The notes under the pieces are model-generated. The model ran no database searches and was not told the DNA's origin. It worked only from the letters and a program-made list of their open reading frames with translations. DNA of 64,000 nt from Notospermus geniculatus (taxonomy: Eukaryota; Nemertea; Pilidiophora; Heteronemertea; Lineidae), in NCBI GenBank assembly GCA_002633025.1, contig NMRB01000089.1, forward strand, positions 587,974-651,973, in the 5' to 3' direction. The position numbers were made by a program, and so were the translations under genes. Positions 20,145 to 28,279 of this stretch are shown here, piece by piece (positions within the stretch are counted from its first letter, which is position 1; each line of letters opens with the position of its first letter).

Positions 20145-20724
20145 AAAATAAACTACCCTGTAAACAAGGGAAACTATGTTTATTTATTGGCATATATTCT
20201 TCCCCTATATGATGGGTTGTTGTAAAGTAATGTATATATGCTTCTGTATCTTCGAAGTATTGTCTTCTATTAGGATGTTGAAATTGCAACTCTTGTAAAA
20301 TATCTATATTTCCATTAATATGCAATAAAGCTAACATGCAATAATTAGCACACCCAAATGAGTTTGGTTTTTGAATCCTGTGTTTTAACACGTAAGCAAT
20401 AGGAGTAATAGTAAACAACTTAGGACATCTTAATTCGTTGACGTTGTTAGTAGAATCAAATAGATAAATCACGCCATGTTCCTTATACATGCATATTAAA
20501 TGACCCGACACTCCAGGCCCAGTGACCATATTATTTGGTATATGAATCAATAATATTGTGCCGTTAACTAAAGCATCTACGAATACATAGAAATCTTTAT
20601 ATTCTATATATGAAATAGGTCGTTTAATATTATATTGTTTTTTTAAAATGTCGCATCCATATAATACCTCTTCCTTCGATAAAGCAGTTGTTAGAAACGG
20701 TCTGACATTAGCAATATGAGACAT
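20128..20724 (-). CDS. Adenain-like maturation cysteine protease
   Basis: 198 residues, close to adenoviral protease length. SGH (His75) is followed by a hydrophobic strand ending FDS (Asp90), then Gln118 and Cys125 within QKPNSFGCANYC. The seven-residue Gln-to-Cys spacing and His-Asp/Glu-Gln-Cys order match the adenain/Ulp1 (C5/CE clan) family, which cleaves capsid precursors during virion maturation. TTTATTTATAG directly precedes the ATG, a likely 3' splice site. The gene lies between the small jelly-roll-like protein and the membrane protein. Candidate cleavage motifs are visible in the 22491-23822 product. Confidence 0.8.
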   Translation of the reverse strand: MSHIANVRPFLTTALSKEEVLYGCDILKKQYNIKRPISYIEYKDFYVFVDALVNGTILLIHIPNNMVTGPGVSGHLICMYKEHGVIYLFDSTNNVNELRCPKLFTITPIAYVLKHRIQKPNSFGCANYCMLALLHINGNIDILQELQFQHPNRRQYFEDTEAYIHYFTTTHHIGEEYMPINKHSFPCLQGSLFYGDKS

Positions 20725-20790
20725 CTATAAATAAACCGAATATTTATATGTCAGTGACAGTTATATGATGTTTCCTCTGGTTATTAGGTT

Positions 20791-20991
20791 TTAATTTGTA
20801 TCGGTTTTATCCATTACAAGTATACCATATTTTATTAGCCTATTGATAATAATTTTGTTCATAGGTATATAATGACATTGTTCGGTCATGGGTACAGTAT
20901 CCGCTGATTTCTCTTTACCCAACTTAAACGAAAGATTTTTAATCCCGAAGGTAATTGATCCACCTTTAGGTGAAAAGCGACTTACATCCAT
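20791..20991 (-). CDS. Small late protein sharing a capsid motif
   Basis: 66 residues with no recognised family. Residues 5-14 (RFSPKGGSIT) followed by FKLGKEKSAD resemble residues 212-221 of the adjacent capsid protein (RFSPPGKSIT) followed by FKFGK. This suggests a duplicated fragment or a shared interaction or processing motif. It starts 16 bp after the capsid stop (minus-strand order). The ORF is short, so existence is less certain than its neighbours. Confidence 0.55.
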   Translation of the reverse strand: MDVSRFSPKGGSITFGIKNLSFKLGKEKSADTVPMTEQCHYIPMNKIIINRLIKYGILVMDKTDTN

Positions 20992-21006
20992 TATATAATA
21001 ATGAAA

Positions 21007-22488
21007 TTACTGCACTATCATAGACCAGGCGTTATTATCCGGGTTATATTTAACAACCAGTTCCTTCTTGGCTATCTTTATTCCTATGATCGAAGAGTCT
21101 GCTCTGTTGTCACAATCAACAGTTAGTTGTGCTTTTTGGATGTTTTCTCCCGACGTACTTAATATGGGAGCAGGTAAATCTGGAGATAACAAATTAATAC
21201 CGTGCACCATAACATAGTTGAAGGAGTCTTTGTTTATTAATTTGTCACTGTCTGTTGCCAACTTGTTTTTAATATATGGATTTCGAGCCCGGTTAAAAAA
21301 ATCATAATACGGAAAACTATAATCACGTGATACATTTAGTGCTACGCTAGTTCCGGCTGTAACTTGCGCATCAGTAAACTCCAATGTTCTATTCATATCA
21401 CCTCCTCTTAGTGGCTTTATGTAATATCCATTATAAGCCAATTCCCAACCTTTTATAAATTGATCGGTTTTCTTGTTACAGGGCAACATAGATCTTTTTT
21501 GATTTACATTCCCAGCCCTTTCATTAGTCATTGCGGTGAAAATGAATGAATGCACATCCGTGTCATCATCGAATACATGTTGTAAAGTTGGGTTCATAAC
21601 TTTGTTCACCAACCCTATATCTATAATTGGGTATGTCATACCCGTTGAAGTTAGTTTGGCCCTAATTTTTCTTATTGTCTCGTCTGGCAAGGTTATGAAT
21701 TTCGCCATTACTTTAAATTCTGTTATTGTATATGAGAAATTTGCGTCGGTTAGGTCCGCGGCTGCTGCCTGTTTACCAAACTTGAACAAACGATTTTTAA
21801 GCCTGTCATGTAAATATGTTATAATTGTAATGGATTTACCAGGAGGTGAAAAGCGACCTACGGTACCTTGCTCTACTATATCATCCTTACCAGGCATGTC
21901 TGTTACCTGTCGCAACCAAGGATGTGGGGGTTTAACGGTAACAATTATGTCTTCTCCATCTGCCTCATTTTTCTTAATTTTAAAACCTCTGTTAGACAGT
22001 GGATTAACATTACTAGATGGATTTATGTGACGCCATTCCCACCTGTTAGTCGTATCGCGTGTGCCAGTGGAAACATCATATAACATAGTTAACAAATCTG
22101 CTCTCTTTCTGTTACTCATTACATTTTGGTCGGGAAATGCTGTGTTGTCTAACTTTATTTGCACATCGGATATCCCATCCGTAAAATTTTGCATGTAAAC
22201 ATGGGTATCTGCAGCAGGTGTTGCAGCGTTAAAATCAACTTTTAACTTAACTCGATAATAAATACTAGTTAGATCAATGACTTGGTTAGATTGCGGTTGT
22301 AATTCATGCATCAAGCCATCTATAGATTGCGCGTTATTCTGTGTTGTTAAATTAGGGTCAGCCGAATGTGAGAACAATCTGTATTCACTTGCTCCTTCTT
22401 GAGGAGTTATTGGTTCCAAATATTTGTCTGTTGTAACGTAGCTGTCCATCAAATCATAACCCAGTCTTCTTCTTTTAAAACGTTGCAT
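21007..22488 (-). CDS. Major capsid protein, probable double jelly roll
   Basis: 493 residues with no signal peptide, a basic start (MQRFKRRR) and strand-rich sequence throughout with many aromatic and Asn/Asp turns. It is the largest structural ORF after the replicase and sits between the membrane-active protein and the protease. Length and composition fit double-jelly-roll capsid proteins of adenovirus/adomavirus-type virions. I assign it from size, strand pattern and context, not from an alignment. The start codon follows an acceptor-like CATCAG by 12 bp. Confidence 0.65.
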   Translation of the reverse strand: MQRFKRRRLGYDLMDSYVTTDKYLEPITPQEGASEYRLFSHSADPNLTTQNNAQSIDGLMHELQPQSNQVIDLTSIYYRVKLKVDFNAATPAADTHVYMQNFTDGISDVQIKLDNTAFPDQNVMSNRKRADLLTMLYDVSTGTRDTTNRWEWRHINPSSNVNPLSNRGFKIKKNEADGEDIIVTVKPPHPWLRQVTDMPGKDDIVEQGTVGRFSPPGKSITIITYLHDRLKNRLFKFGKQAAAADLTDANFSYTITEFKVMAKFITLPDETIRKIRAKLTSTGMTYPIIDIGLVNKVMNPTLQHVFDDDTDVHSFIFTAMTNERAGNVNQKRSMLPCNKKTDQFIKGWELAYNGYYIKPLRGGDMNRTLEFTDAQVTAGTSVALNVSRDYSFPYYDFFNRARNPYIKNKLATDSDKLINKDSFNYVMVHGINLLSPDLPAPILSTSGENIQKAQLTVDCDNRADSSIIGIKIAKKELVVKYNPDNNAWSMIVQ

Positions 22489-22490
22489 GT

Positions 22491-23822
22491 TTATGCCTTC
22501 TGATGTAATAAAGATAATAATTTTTCTTTTAAATCTGTAGGAAACATGTCATTATTAATAATATATTGTTGAATGGATTCGGTGTCAGCATTATGTTGTT
22601 GTTTTATTAAATTGAATAACGTTATATCTTCAATATTTGTATCGTCTGCAACGTTTACATTTGTATCGTCAAAATGTTCAATGCATGTTGTCAGCAAGTC
22701 AGTAATATCAGACCCTTTACGACCAGCCATAACATTACTGTGTATGCCTTTGGCTAAAGACGCTGCACCAGACCCTATGCCTAATATAGCTGTAATTAAT
22801 GCTGGGATGGCTGGGAAAAAACCCTCCCTTCGACCTTTTTGTTCCAATATGACATCTGGTATGTTAATATTATCGTCGTCTTCCACAAAATGGGGAACTA
22901 CATATGCTCGCATTGTTACAGGCTCATTAGGTTCATATATATTATGAATATCGTTACATAACATTCTGGGTGTAGTTTTAAAGACACAATCATCACCACC
23001 ACCCCTGACCTTTGCTGCAACGTTAGCTACTCCACCAGCCAAACCAAGTGCACTCCCAATTCCAAGTAGAACAGGTAATAATGGGAATAAACCGTGCCGT
23101 CTTGTTAATAGAGTATTTAGAAGCAAATGTAACACCTCTTTGCCCGAATCATGATCGGATAACTCATCCAACAACAGATCATAAATAATGTCTTTAACAC
23201 CTTCTTTGTTTTTAGTTATAATATATGTGTATAAAGGTAATTTAACGTGCGGTAGGTTTTGAATTCTATTGCATATATAGTTAGCTAACATTATCATTGG
23301 ATCTTTAGTTGCAAAAACTGCATTGTCGGCTTCGTCAGTAAATATTTTGGTAGAAGATGACATTATCTTTAATGGTGTGTTTTTAGTAATGTCTATTTCA
23401 TCGGTATCTTTGTTAAATTGTTTAATATCCATTAAACCATCTCTAAATATTGGTTCACCATATTCATCATATTCTTGCTCAGTTATATGTTTAGCTACTT
23501 CTGGTGTGGATGACAGCATATCCGACAATGTGTTCGCCGCTTCATTTACAGATAAGGATGACAACATAGCTTCGTCTGTTGACAATGTGGGTGCATTATC
23601 TTTAACAATATTCTTAAAATCCGAAATAGTTTCTTTCACGTCCTTAACCACCGATGCTGTGTCTTTCGCTAAAGATAACGTAGGAGCGATGACATTTGTA
23701 GACACGTCTTTAACCACATCTTTATGTTTTCTAACAAAATCGGCAACCGTTGCAGCTTTACCTAGTATATTAGGCAACGAACTTTTAATAAGTGATGTTA
23801 AAGTTTTCAAAACACCACTCAT
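22491..23822 (-). CDS. Late protein with duplicated hydrophobic Gly segments
   Basis: 443 residues. The N-terminus (about 1-35) is amphipathic. Two segments share the pattern RRxGxFPxxP, a hydrophobic stretch, LGIGS and a Gly/Ala/Lys-rich end: 241-275 and 331-370. Between and after them the protein is acidic. Adenoviral minor proteins with amphipathic or Gly-rich membrane-active parts are cut by adenain; LAGG at 261-264 fits the (M/I/L)xGG-type site. Candidate role: membrane penetration or DNA-core protein. It overlaps the preceding gene by 38 bp. TATATTCAG ends one base before the ATG. Confidence 0.65.
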   Translation of the reverse strand: MSGVLKTLTSLIKSSLPNILGKAATVADFVRKHKDVVKDVSTNVIAPTLSLAKDTASVVKDVKETISDFKNIVKDNAPTLSTDEAMLSSLSVNEAANTLSDMLSSTPEVAKHITEQEYDEYGEPIFRDGLMDIKQFNKDTDEIDITKNTPLKIMSSSTKIFTDEADNAVFATKDPMIMLANYICNRIQNLPHVKLPLYTYIITKNKEGVKDIIYDLLLDELSDHDSGKEVLHLLLNTLLTRRHGLFPLLPVLLGIGSALGLAGGVANVAAKVRGGGDDCVFKTTPRMLCNDIHNIYEPNEPVTMRAYVVPHFVEDDDNINIPDVILEQKGRREGFFPAIPALITAILGIGSGAASLAKGIHSNVMAGRKGSDITDLLTTCIEHFDDTNVNVADDTNIEDITLFNLIKQQHNADTESIQQYIINNDMFPTDLKEKLLSLLHQKA

Positions 23823-24012
23823 CCTGAATATAACGATGGTAAGCGTATAAATTTGTCAATAATGAATGTAATAAATCCTTATTATAATTAGGTATGGTTG
23901 TTTTCAGCATTTTCAATAAACAACGGAATTTCTTGTTTTTGTCCATAAATTTCAACATGAAATATACGTTTGTAGGAGTTAATTTCAAACAATATGAATA
24001 AACGTTATCCAT
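23785..24012 (-). CDS. Small late protein, unknown
   Basis: 75 residues, Leu/Tyr/Lys-rich and helical, no motif recognised. The ATG is 3 bp beyond the previous stop, and its end overlaps the next gene by 38 bp. It has no AG directly before the ATG, so it may be translated from a shared mRNA. Confidence 0.5.
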   Translation of the reverse strand: MDNVYSYCLKLTPTNVYFMLKFMDKNKKFRCLLKMLKTTIPNYNKDLLHSLLTNLYAYHRYIQDEWCFENFNITY

Positions 24013-24014
24013 AT

Positions 24015-24503
24015 TTATATGAAAGGTGTATATCTTTTAGGAAGTTTTAGTTTTCCCAGATATGCCTGTAATACGTCGTCCGGTGATTCGCCACTTCTAT
24101 TCTGCAATTTAGAAACTTTGGAGTCAATGTATTCTATAATATAATCGGTTATCTTAGGTAAATTAACTTTTAGTATGTCTACGCCAGACTCTTTTAAAAC
24201 TTCCGGAGCTGTTTTTATTAATTTGCCTCCCCATTCTTTTGGTTTGGACGATTCAAGAACGCTCTTTAATAAGTTTATGGATGACTCTTTAAGACCTAAT
24301 TTATTAAGTGTTGGTGTTAATATTTTATTGAACAATGATCCTGCTAAGGTTCCAAGAGGATTCCTAAACATATCCAATATTCCGCTGCTTCGTTTAGCAG
24401 GTCGCCATTTCGTTTTTAATTCAAAACCATATCTACACATATATGGTAATACTTTGTTCATTCTATATGTCCTTTGCACCTTAGGGCAGTTATGTTTACC
24501 CAT
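24015..24503 (-). CDS. Basic late protein, core or pVI-like candidate
   Basis: 162 residues. The basic N-terminal 45 residues (KTKWRPAKRSSG) are followed by amphipathic helices (LAGSLFNKILTPTLNKLG and LLKSVLES) and a Lys-rich C-terminus. Size and charge suggest a minor capsid or DNA-core protein; no family match can be claimed. TTATCTTTTAG immediately precedes the ATG. It overlaps the penton-like gene by 8 bp. Confidence 0.6.
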   Translation of the reverse strand: MGKHNCPKVQRTYRMNKVLPYMCRYGFELKTKWRPAKRSSGILDMFRNPLGTLAGSLFNKILTPTLNKLGLKESSINLLKSVLESSKPKEWGGKLIKTAPEVLKESGVDILKVNLPKITDYIIEYIDSKVSKLQNRSGESPDDVLQAYLGKLKLPKRYTPFI

Positions 24504-25401
24504 CTAAAAGATAATCAAATTTTCTTTTATTAGTCTTAAATATCTCTAGTTCAATATGATACTCTCCGAATTGCGTATCAAACGGAACTCCATTTGAATT
24601 GGTAAATGACATATCTATATATTCTACACGCATGCCTTTGTGAATATGATATACATTCATATGTCGTTTTGTTTTCCTTATATTGTCACCATAATTAACA
24701 CCGCTTTCACTTAATGGCAGTGCACCCATTACCGATGTATAACCATTCTCTATTATTTTACTTAACAATGAACAATTAATAAACATCGTATCACCGCAAA
24801 CCGCCATAAGATCTAATATATAATTATTAGCTATTTCTCCTGGTAATATATAATGTTTCCCAACATCTGGCAAACCAAAAATTCTATGTAATTTGCTGTT
24901 TTCCTTGTCAAATATTATTCCTATATCTTTGCTATTGCTTAACACTGGTGGATAACCAAGTACAGAAGCATCGAATTTTAAATCTTTGTACTTGGCGTCG
25001 GTAGCTACGTCGTGCATTTTTATATTCATAATAGAAAATAATTCATTAAATGAGTCATAATAACCACCAGGGATCATAAGCTCATATACGTGATTCCGTT
25101 TTATCAATTCGTCTATTGTCTGATCTGTTGTGTGATCAGCTTCTGTAGCGTCATTGAAATCAACAGCGAAAAAGAATTTACATTTATTATTTCTCCAATA
25201 TTCACTGATATTTGAAAATGCTATAGGATATATGAATTCTCTAACAATAATGGAACTGTTGTCTGATATGTCAAATGGATGCGTTGTATATCGAAATGCA
25301 CTCCTTGCCGTAAGGTCTGTTTGGTCTACTCCTTGTTCATTCTTAATCTGTATTGGGTTGGAACGAACGTTTAATGAATTCATACGAATAACTACAGACA
25401 T
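24496..25401 (-). CDS. Penton-like single-jelly-roll protein candidate
   Basis: 301 residues, strand-rich. The C-terminal segment has the pattern MRVEYIDMSFTNSNGVPF, a short turn, then YHIELEIFK, which resembles the final strand pair of penton/minor-capsid jelly rolls in Polinton- and adenovirus-like viruses. The N-terminal portion has a second strand-rich block (FDISDNSSIIVREFIYPIA). Structural prediction would be decisive. GTTATCAGCAG directly precedes the ATG. Confidence 0.55.
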   Translation of the reverse strand: MSVVIRMNSLNVRSNPIQIKNEQGVDQTDLTARSAFRYTTHPFDISDNSSIIVREFIYPIAFSNISEYWRNNKCKFFFAVDFNDATEADHTTDQTIDELIKRNHVYELMIPGGYYDSFNELFSIMNIKMHDVATDAKYKDLKFDASVLGYPPVLSNSKDIGIIFDKENSKLHRIFGLPDVGKHYILPGEIANNYILDLMAVCGDTMFINCSLLSKIIENGYTSVMGALPLSESGVNYGDNIRKTKRHMNVYHIHKGMRVEYIDMSFTNSNGVPFDTQFGEYHIELEIFKTNKRKFDYLLDG

Positions 25402-25445
25402 GCTGCTGATAACAAATACGATAAGTAAATAATTATACGGAATTT

Positions 25446-25814
25446 TTAATTGTCCTCTGAGTCTAATGATGTATATGTTGGAGGAGGGTTTACATTTGTA
25501 CCTCTTACATGTTGTAAAATCAATAATGATTGCTTTATTAGTTTATCTAGTTCAAATTCAAAACTATCCTTATTACTCTGTAATTTTCTTAAAATATCGT
25601 CGTCTTTTATCAACTGAATCTTAGTAGATATACCGGTTAATTGATCAATCAACACCGAATTTATAATAGATATTAAAGAGTCGATTTTAGATTTCAATAT
25701 ACGTAATTCGGAGGTTTCAGCTACAGATTTATTCATAAGATTCCCGATAGATTTATTTAAAGACGACAGGTGTATCGTATCTTGGGATGTTACGGTACCA
25801 AATCTGTTAGGCAT
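25446..25814 (-). CDS. Late helical protein with PPxY motif
   Basis: 122 residues, mostly coiled-coil-like heptads (about 20-95), ending in NPPPTYTSL. PPxY (here PPTY) is a late-domain motif that recruits NEDD4-type ubiquitin ligases; adenoviral protein VI uses such a motif during entry, and retroviruses use it for budding. The N-terminal six residues MPNRFG are shared with the 27351-27698 product, suggesting a common targeting or processing signal. ATTATTTTAG precedes the ATG. Confidence 0.65.
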   Translation of the reverse strand: MPNRFGTVTSQDTIHLSSLNKSIGNLMNKSVAETSELRILKSKIDSLISIINSVLIDQLTGISTKIQLIKDDDILRKLQSNKDSFEFELDKLIKQSLLILQHVRGTNVNPPPTYTSLDSEDN

Positions 25815-25825
25815 CTAAAATAATA

Positions 25826-26380
25826 TTAATGTGTGGATGACTTAAAACGTCTTGATCTAAGCTCATATCTTCGAGGAGATCGTACAGGAGATATCTTTTC
25901 AATCGCGGACTCAAATAACTTATTTGTATCTTCCCAAAATTTAGTTTTTATGTCATGTACAGGTGACGTAGACTCAGACGTATCTGACTCTGACTTAAAT
26001 AGGAATTTAGGTATATATGTTGCAGAAGACTCAGACTCCGATGTATCTGATGTATCTGATGTCATCGCGTAAGGACTGCTGTATGTTTTATGTTCCATTC
26101 GTTTTTTCGGGGTAACTCTCTTATATGACTTCATTTTTGTACCAACATGTGCATCGGCATGTGTTTTCGGAATATTCAAATACTGTTGACTATGTAACTT
26201 TACATAAGCTTTCCGAAGACTTTCTTGGTTTAATTCTAATTCCATTAAAGTCCTATATAATGAACGCTTTTTCTTTTCTTTATACGCGGGAGGGAAATGA
26301 GACTCGTCTATGTTGTTTATTAATTCTTTCACATGTTGCTGTTGCAATTTTAGGTTTTGAATATCATTAATTAATGACAT
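25826..26380 (-). CDS. Late coiled-coil, Ser/Asp-rich basic-tail protein
   Basis: 184 residues. Helical N-terminus (1-70), a basic stretch (KRVTPKKRMEHK), Ser/Asp/Thr/Glu repeats (TSDTSDTSESESS and SESDTSESTS) and an Arg-rich C-terminus (RRYELRSRRF). This layout suggests a phosphorylatable nucleic-acid-associated virion protein, function unknown. TACATTTAG precedes the ATG; 12 bp separate it from the next late gene. Confidence 0.6.
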   Translation of the reverse strand: MSLINDIQNLKLQQQHVKELINNIDESHFPPAYKEKKKRSLYRTLMELELNQESLRKAYVKLHSQQYLNIPKTHADAHVGTKMKSYKRVTPKKRMEHKTYSSPYAMTSDTSDTSESESSATYIPKFLFKSESDTSESTSPVHDIKTKFWEDTNKLFESAIEKISPVRSPRRYELRSRRFKSSTH

Positions 26381-26392
26381 CTAAATGTACAT

Positions 26393-26734
26393 TTAATCTA
26401 TCAACATTTTGGAAATGTCATTAAAAATACGTTCGAACTGCTGTTTATTTTGAAACATGTATGACAAGAACATCCACACATCTTTTATGATATCTTTTAT
26501 ATCGTCCATTTTCCCGTCCACATTATCAGATCCTGCTCTGCGTTTTGTGACGTATATTTGCCACTGTATAAAGTCTCTCCATTTCTCTAATAATTCTAAA
26601 TTACTGGTAAATTGCGAAGTCACAGGGGAGTTATATTCTTCAAGTAGGACAACCTTGTTTGTATTATTATCCGCTCTCGCTTCCTTCTTGTAAGGATGCA
26701 TTCGTTCTTTACGTTTTAAAGCAGTTTTAGACAT
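26393..26734 (-). CDS. First late gene, unknown
   Basis: 113 residues: a basic N-terminus (ALKRKERMHPYKKEAR, possible nuclear signal), then helices with Trp/Phe. No family recognised. It is the most promoter-proximal gene of the main late block and lacks an AG directly before the ATG, so it may be read from the unspliced transcript. Confidence 0.55.
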   Translation of the reverse strand: MSKTALKRKERMHPYKKEARADNNTNKVVLLEEYNSPVTSQFTSNLELLEKWRDFIQWQIYVTKRRAGSDNVDGKMDDIKDIIKDVWMFLSYMFQNKQQFERIFNDISKMLID

Positions 26735-27350
26735 ATTAATCTTATACTGTAAAATGAATAATATAATGCTTAATAAAATAACTTTACGTACCTTTTATCT
26801 TTTATGAATATTAACTTGGAATTTGAAATTATATATCCTCACGGATACCTCTGAATTTTATAATTCAGCCTTGATGAAACATTAACTTACAATATGAAAA
26901 CCGTTTAATAAATATATGGTTTATCGGTACATACCTTTTATCCTATATAATAACTTTTAACAGATGATTTAAAGGAACTGCGTTATTTAGTTAGGTTTCC
27001 GTTTATAGACTTTTCCTCCAACACTCTTGCTCTTTGTGTCTGAACAAATTTAACCGTCCGTTGAGATAACTATTCTAAAGCACGTCTGTCCTTTGTGTCT
27101 CTTCAAATTGAAATGGCGCCGTTTGAAAATCCAAGCGTCTTGATATAAATATAACGCAGGTGATTGGTCGATCTTGATGTTTTCGTCTAACGGTTACAAA
27201 CCGTTATGAGTCATCATACAAAAACCCTTTGTCAGTTCTGGTTTCGTTAACATGTAGATAACGGGGTCAACTGTCTGTGTACATCGATATAAATAGTTTT
27301 ATTATTTTTTGTTTCGGGGTTTTTGTGCACAGTTTTAGTACGTGTTAATG
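26735..27350 (-). promoter_or_regulatory. Late leader/promoter region
   Basis: About 615 bp without a convincing gene. On the minus strand there are donor-like sites AAAAG/GTACGT (cut at 26792/26791) and ATT/GTAAGTT (about 26890), and TATA-like CCTATATAATAA near 26942. These could supply a leader spliced to the AG-preceded late ORFs. TATAAATA words also occur near 27143 and 27288. Assignment is by position and motif only. Confidence 0.4.
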
Positions 27351-27698
27351 TTAAAATATTAAGAAGTCTGAAACTTCAAATATACATATTTCCATTGGAA
27401 CATCACGACGACCAACTAAAAAAGATAAAGTCCCTTTTCCTCCATGTCGAATATAATTATTTCCTCCAAACATACTTTTAAATATTCCATTTGTAATAAT
27501 CCCTATTAAAAAGGTTGATTTGGATTTATAAGAAACCGTATATGTTTTATGTTCATCCACTTTAAAAGATATCGTTTCTTGACTTCTACGTCCTTTATGA
27601 TCATGTATCTGGAATCTTAATATTTCTTTCGGTCGTGAAATATATCCAAGTACCGTCGGCTTAGACTCCTTCTTTCGCGAGCCGAATCTATTCGGCAT
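27351..27698 (-). CDS. Late or intermediate basic protein, MPNRFG family
   Basis: 115 residues with an intact frame, strand-rich, with a basic N-terminus (GSRKKESKP) and FGG and HGGKG glycine turns. The first six residues MPNRFG match those of the 25446-25814 product, though the rest does not. AAATATAG directly precedes the ATG. It lies next to the single GTTACC-array copy, separate from the main late block. Function unknown. Confidence 0.55.
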   Translation of the reverse strand: MPNRFGSRKKESKPTVLGYISRPKEILRFQIHDHKGRRSQETISFKVDEHKTYTVSYKSKSTFLIGIITNGIFKSMFGGNNYIRHGGKGTLSFLVGRRDVPMEICIFEVSDFLIF

Positions 27699-27727
27699 CT
27701 ATATTTAAAATATATATCAGTATTAAG

Positions 27728-27896
27728 CGCCATCTATCCCGTTACCATTGTTACCTTTTGGCAGTAACACTCAATGTACATGAAAATGTACGTGGTTACC
27801 GTTTTAAGCATTACGTTACCTTCGTTACCATCAATTATGCGATATTGACGATGAAGTAAGTTGTAAAAGTCGGTAACATTGGTAACAACGGTAACG
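27728..27896 (+). repeat. GTTACC-array copy in divergent promoter region
   Basis: A near-identical copy of the palindrome's left arm, truncated before the last 25 bp. It shares the preceding TATTAAGCGCCATCTAT word. It lies between divergent ORFs (27698 minus, 28114 plus), the normal position for an origin and enhancer in polyoma/papilloma-like circular genomes. Replicase binding is inferred. Confidence 0.8.
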
Positions 27897-28113
27897 AGGT
27901 TAATTTGCATATTTTACAGACGCTGCACGTTAACCTCGATTTCATGCAGACACGCTAACCTACATTTCAGTTATCAAAGTATGACCTATTTTAACAAGTG
28001 ATAAGCATGACTCGTTTGAAATATATTAGCATATGATTACAAATTCTTGTCTTTGATGAATATTTTCCTTAAACGTCTTCATTCAACATTATTGGGAATA
28101 ACTGATAGACAAC
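27897..28113. promoter_or_regulatory. Presumed origin/early upstream region
   Basis: AT-rich DNA with no ORF, following the GTTACC array and leading to the ATG at 28114. No clear TATA box was picked out. Confidence 0.3.
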
Positions 28114-28279
28114 ATGGATTTAAAGTGTGACCTTTGCAACAAAGAATTCGGTAGTAACGGAATACAGTTACATGCCTTAAATTGTGTACCCTTCAAAATC
28201 TGTAAACAATATCTTAATCTTTATAACTCTTTTTTCGGATATAACATTTTAAGTGTACAAAACAAGGATATTCCGGTTA
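28114..28279 (+). CDS. Zinc-finger ORF cut by MITE (5' part)
   Basis: Starts ATG with CDLC, then His and a terminal Cys 16 residues later, a C2HC-type finger, then a Tyr/Phe/Asn-rich helix. As assembled it runs 11 codons or so into MITE sequence and stops. The frame to the right of the left-hand MITE (13147-13310) is in phase. It would be the first plus-strand gene after the origin. The mature product and role are unknown. Confidence 0.6.

Larger units (their letters stand above)
13137..28279. mobile_element. Circular adomavirus-like genome, complete
   Basis: About 15.1 kb with dense, intact ORFs: early genes on the plus strand (13434-17653), late genes on the minus strand (19412-26734 and 27351-27698). 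It combines an E1/large-T-type SF3 replicase with a probable double-jelly-roll capsid protein, penton-like protein and adenain-like protease. That combination is characteristic of adomaviruses; adenoviruses and Polintons use a protein-primed polymerase instead, and none is seen here. No integrase, DNA polymerase or terminal inverted repeats are found. Frames are undamaged, so the copy is recent, episomal, or a contaminating/misassembled viral molecule. The bounds are the shared 10-bp word at the MITE junctions. Confidence 0.75.

Noticed and set aside
21536-22030. Plus-strand ORFs antisense to the capsid gene (also 23323-23850)
   Set aside because: Opposite-strand shadows of long real genes with no motif or promoter.
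13137-28279. Polinton/Maverick or adintovirus
   Set aside because: No protein-primed DNA polymerase, integrase or terminal inverted repeats; the replicase is an SF3 helicase.
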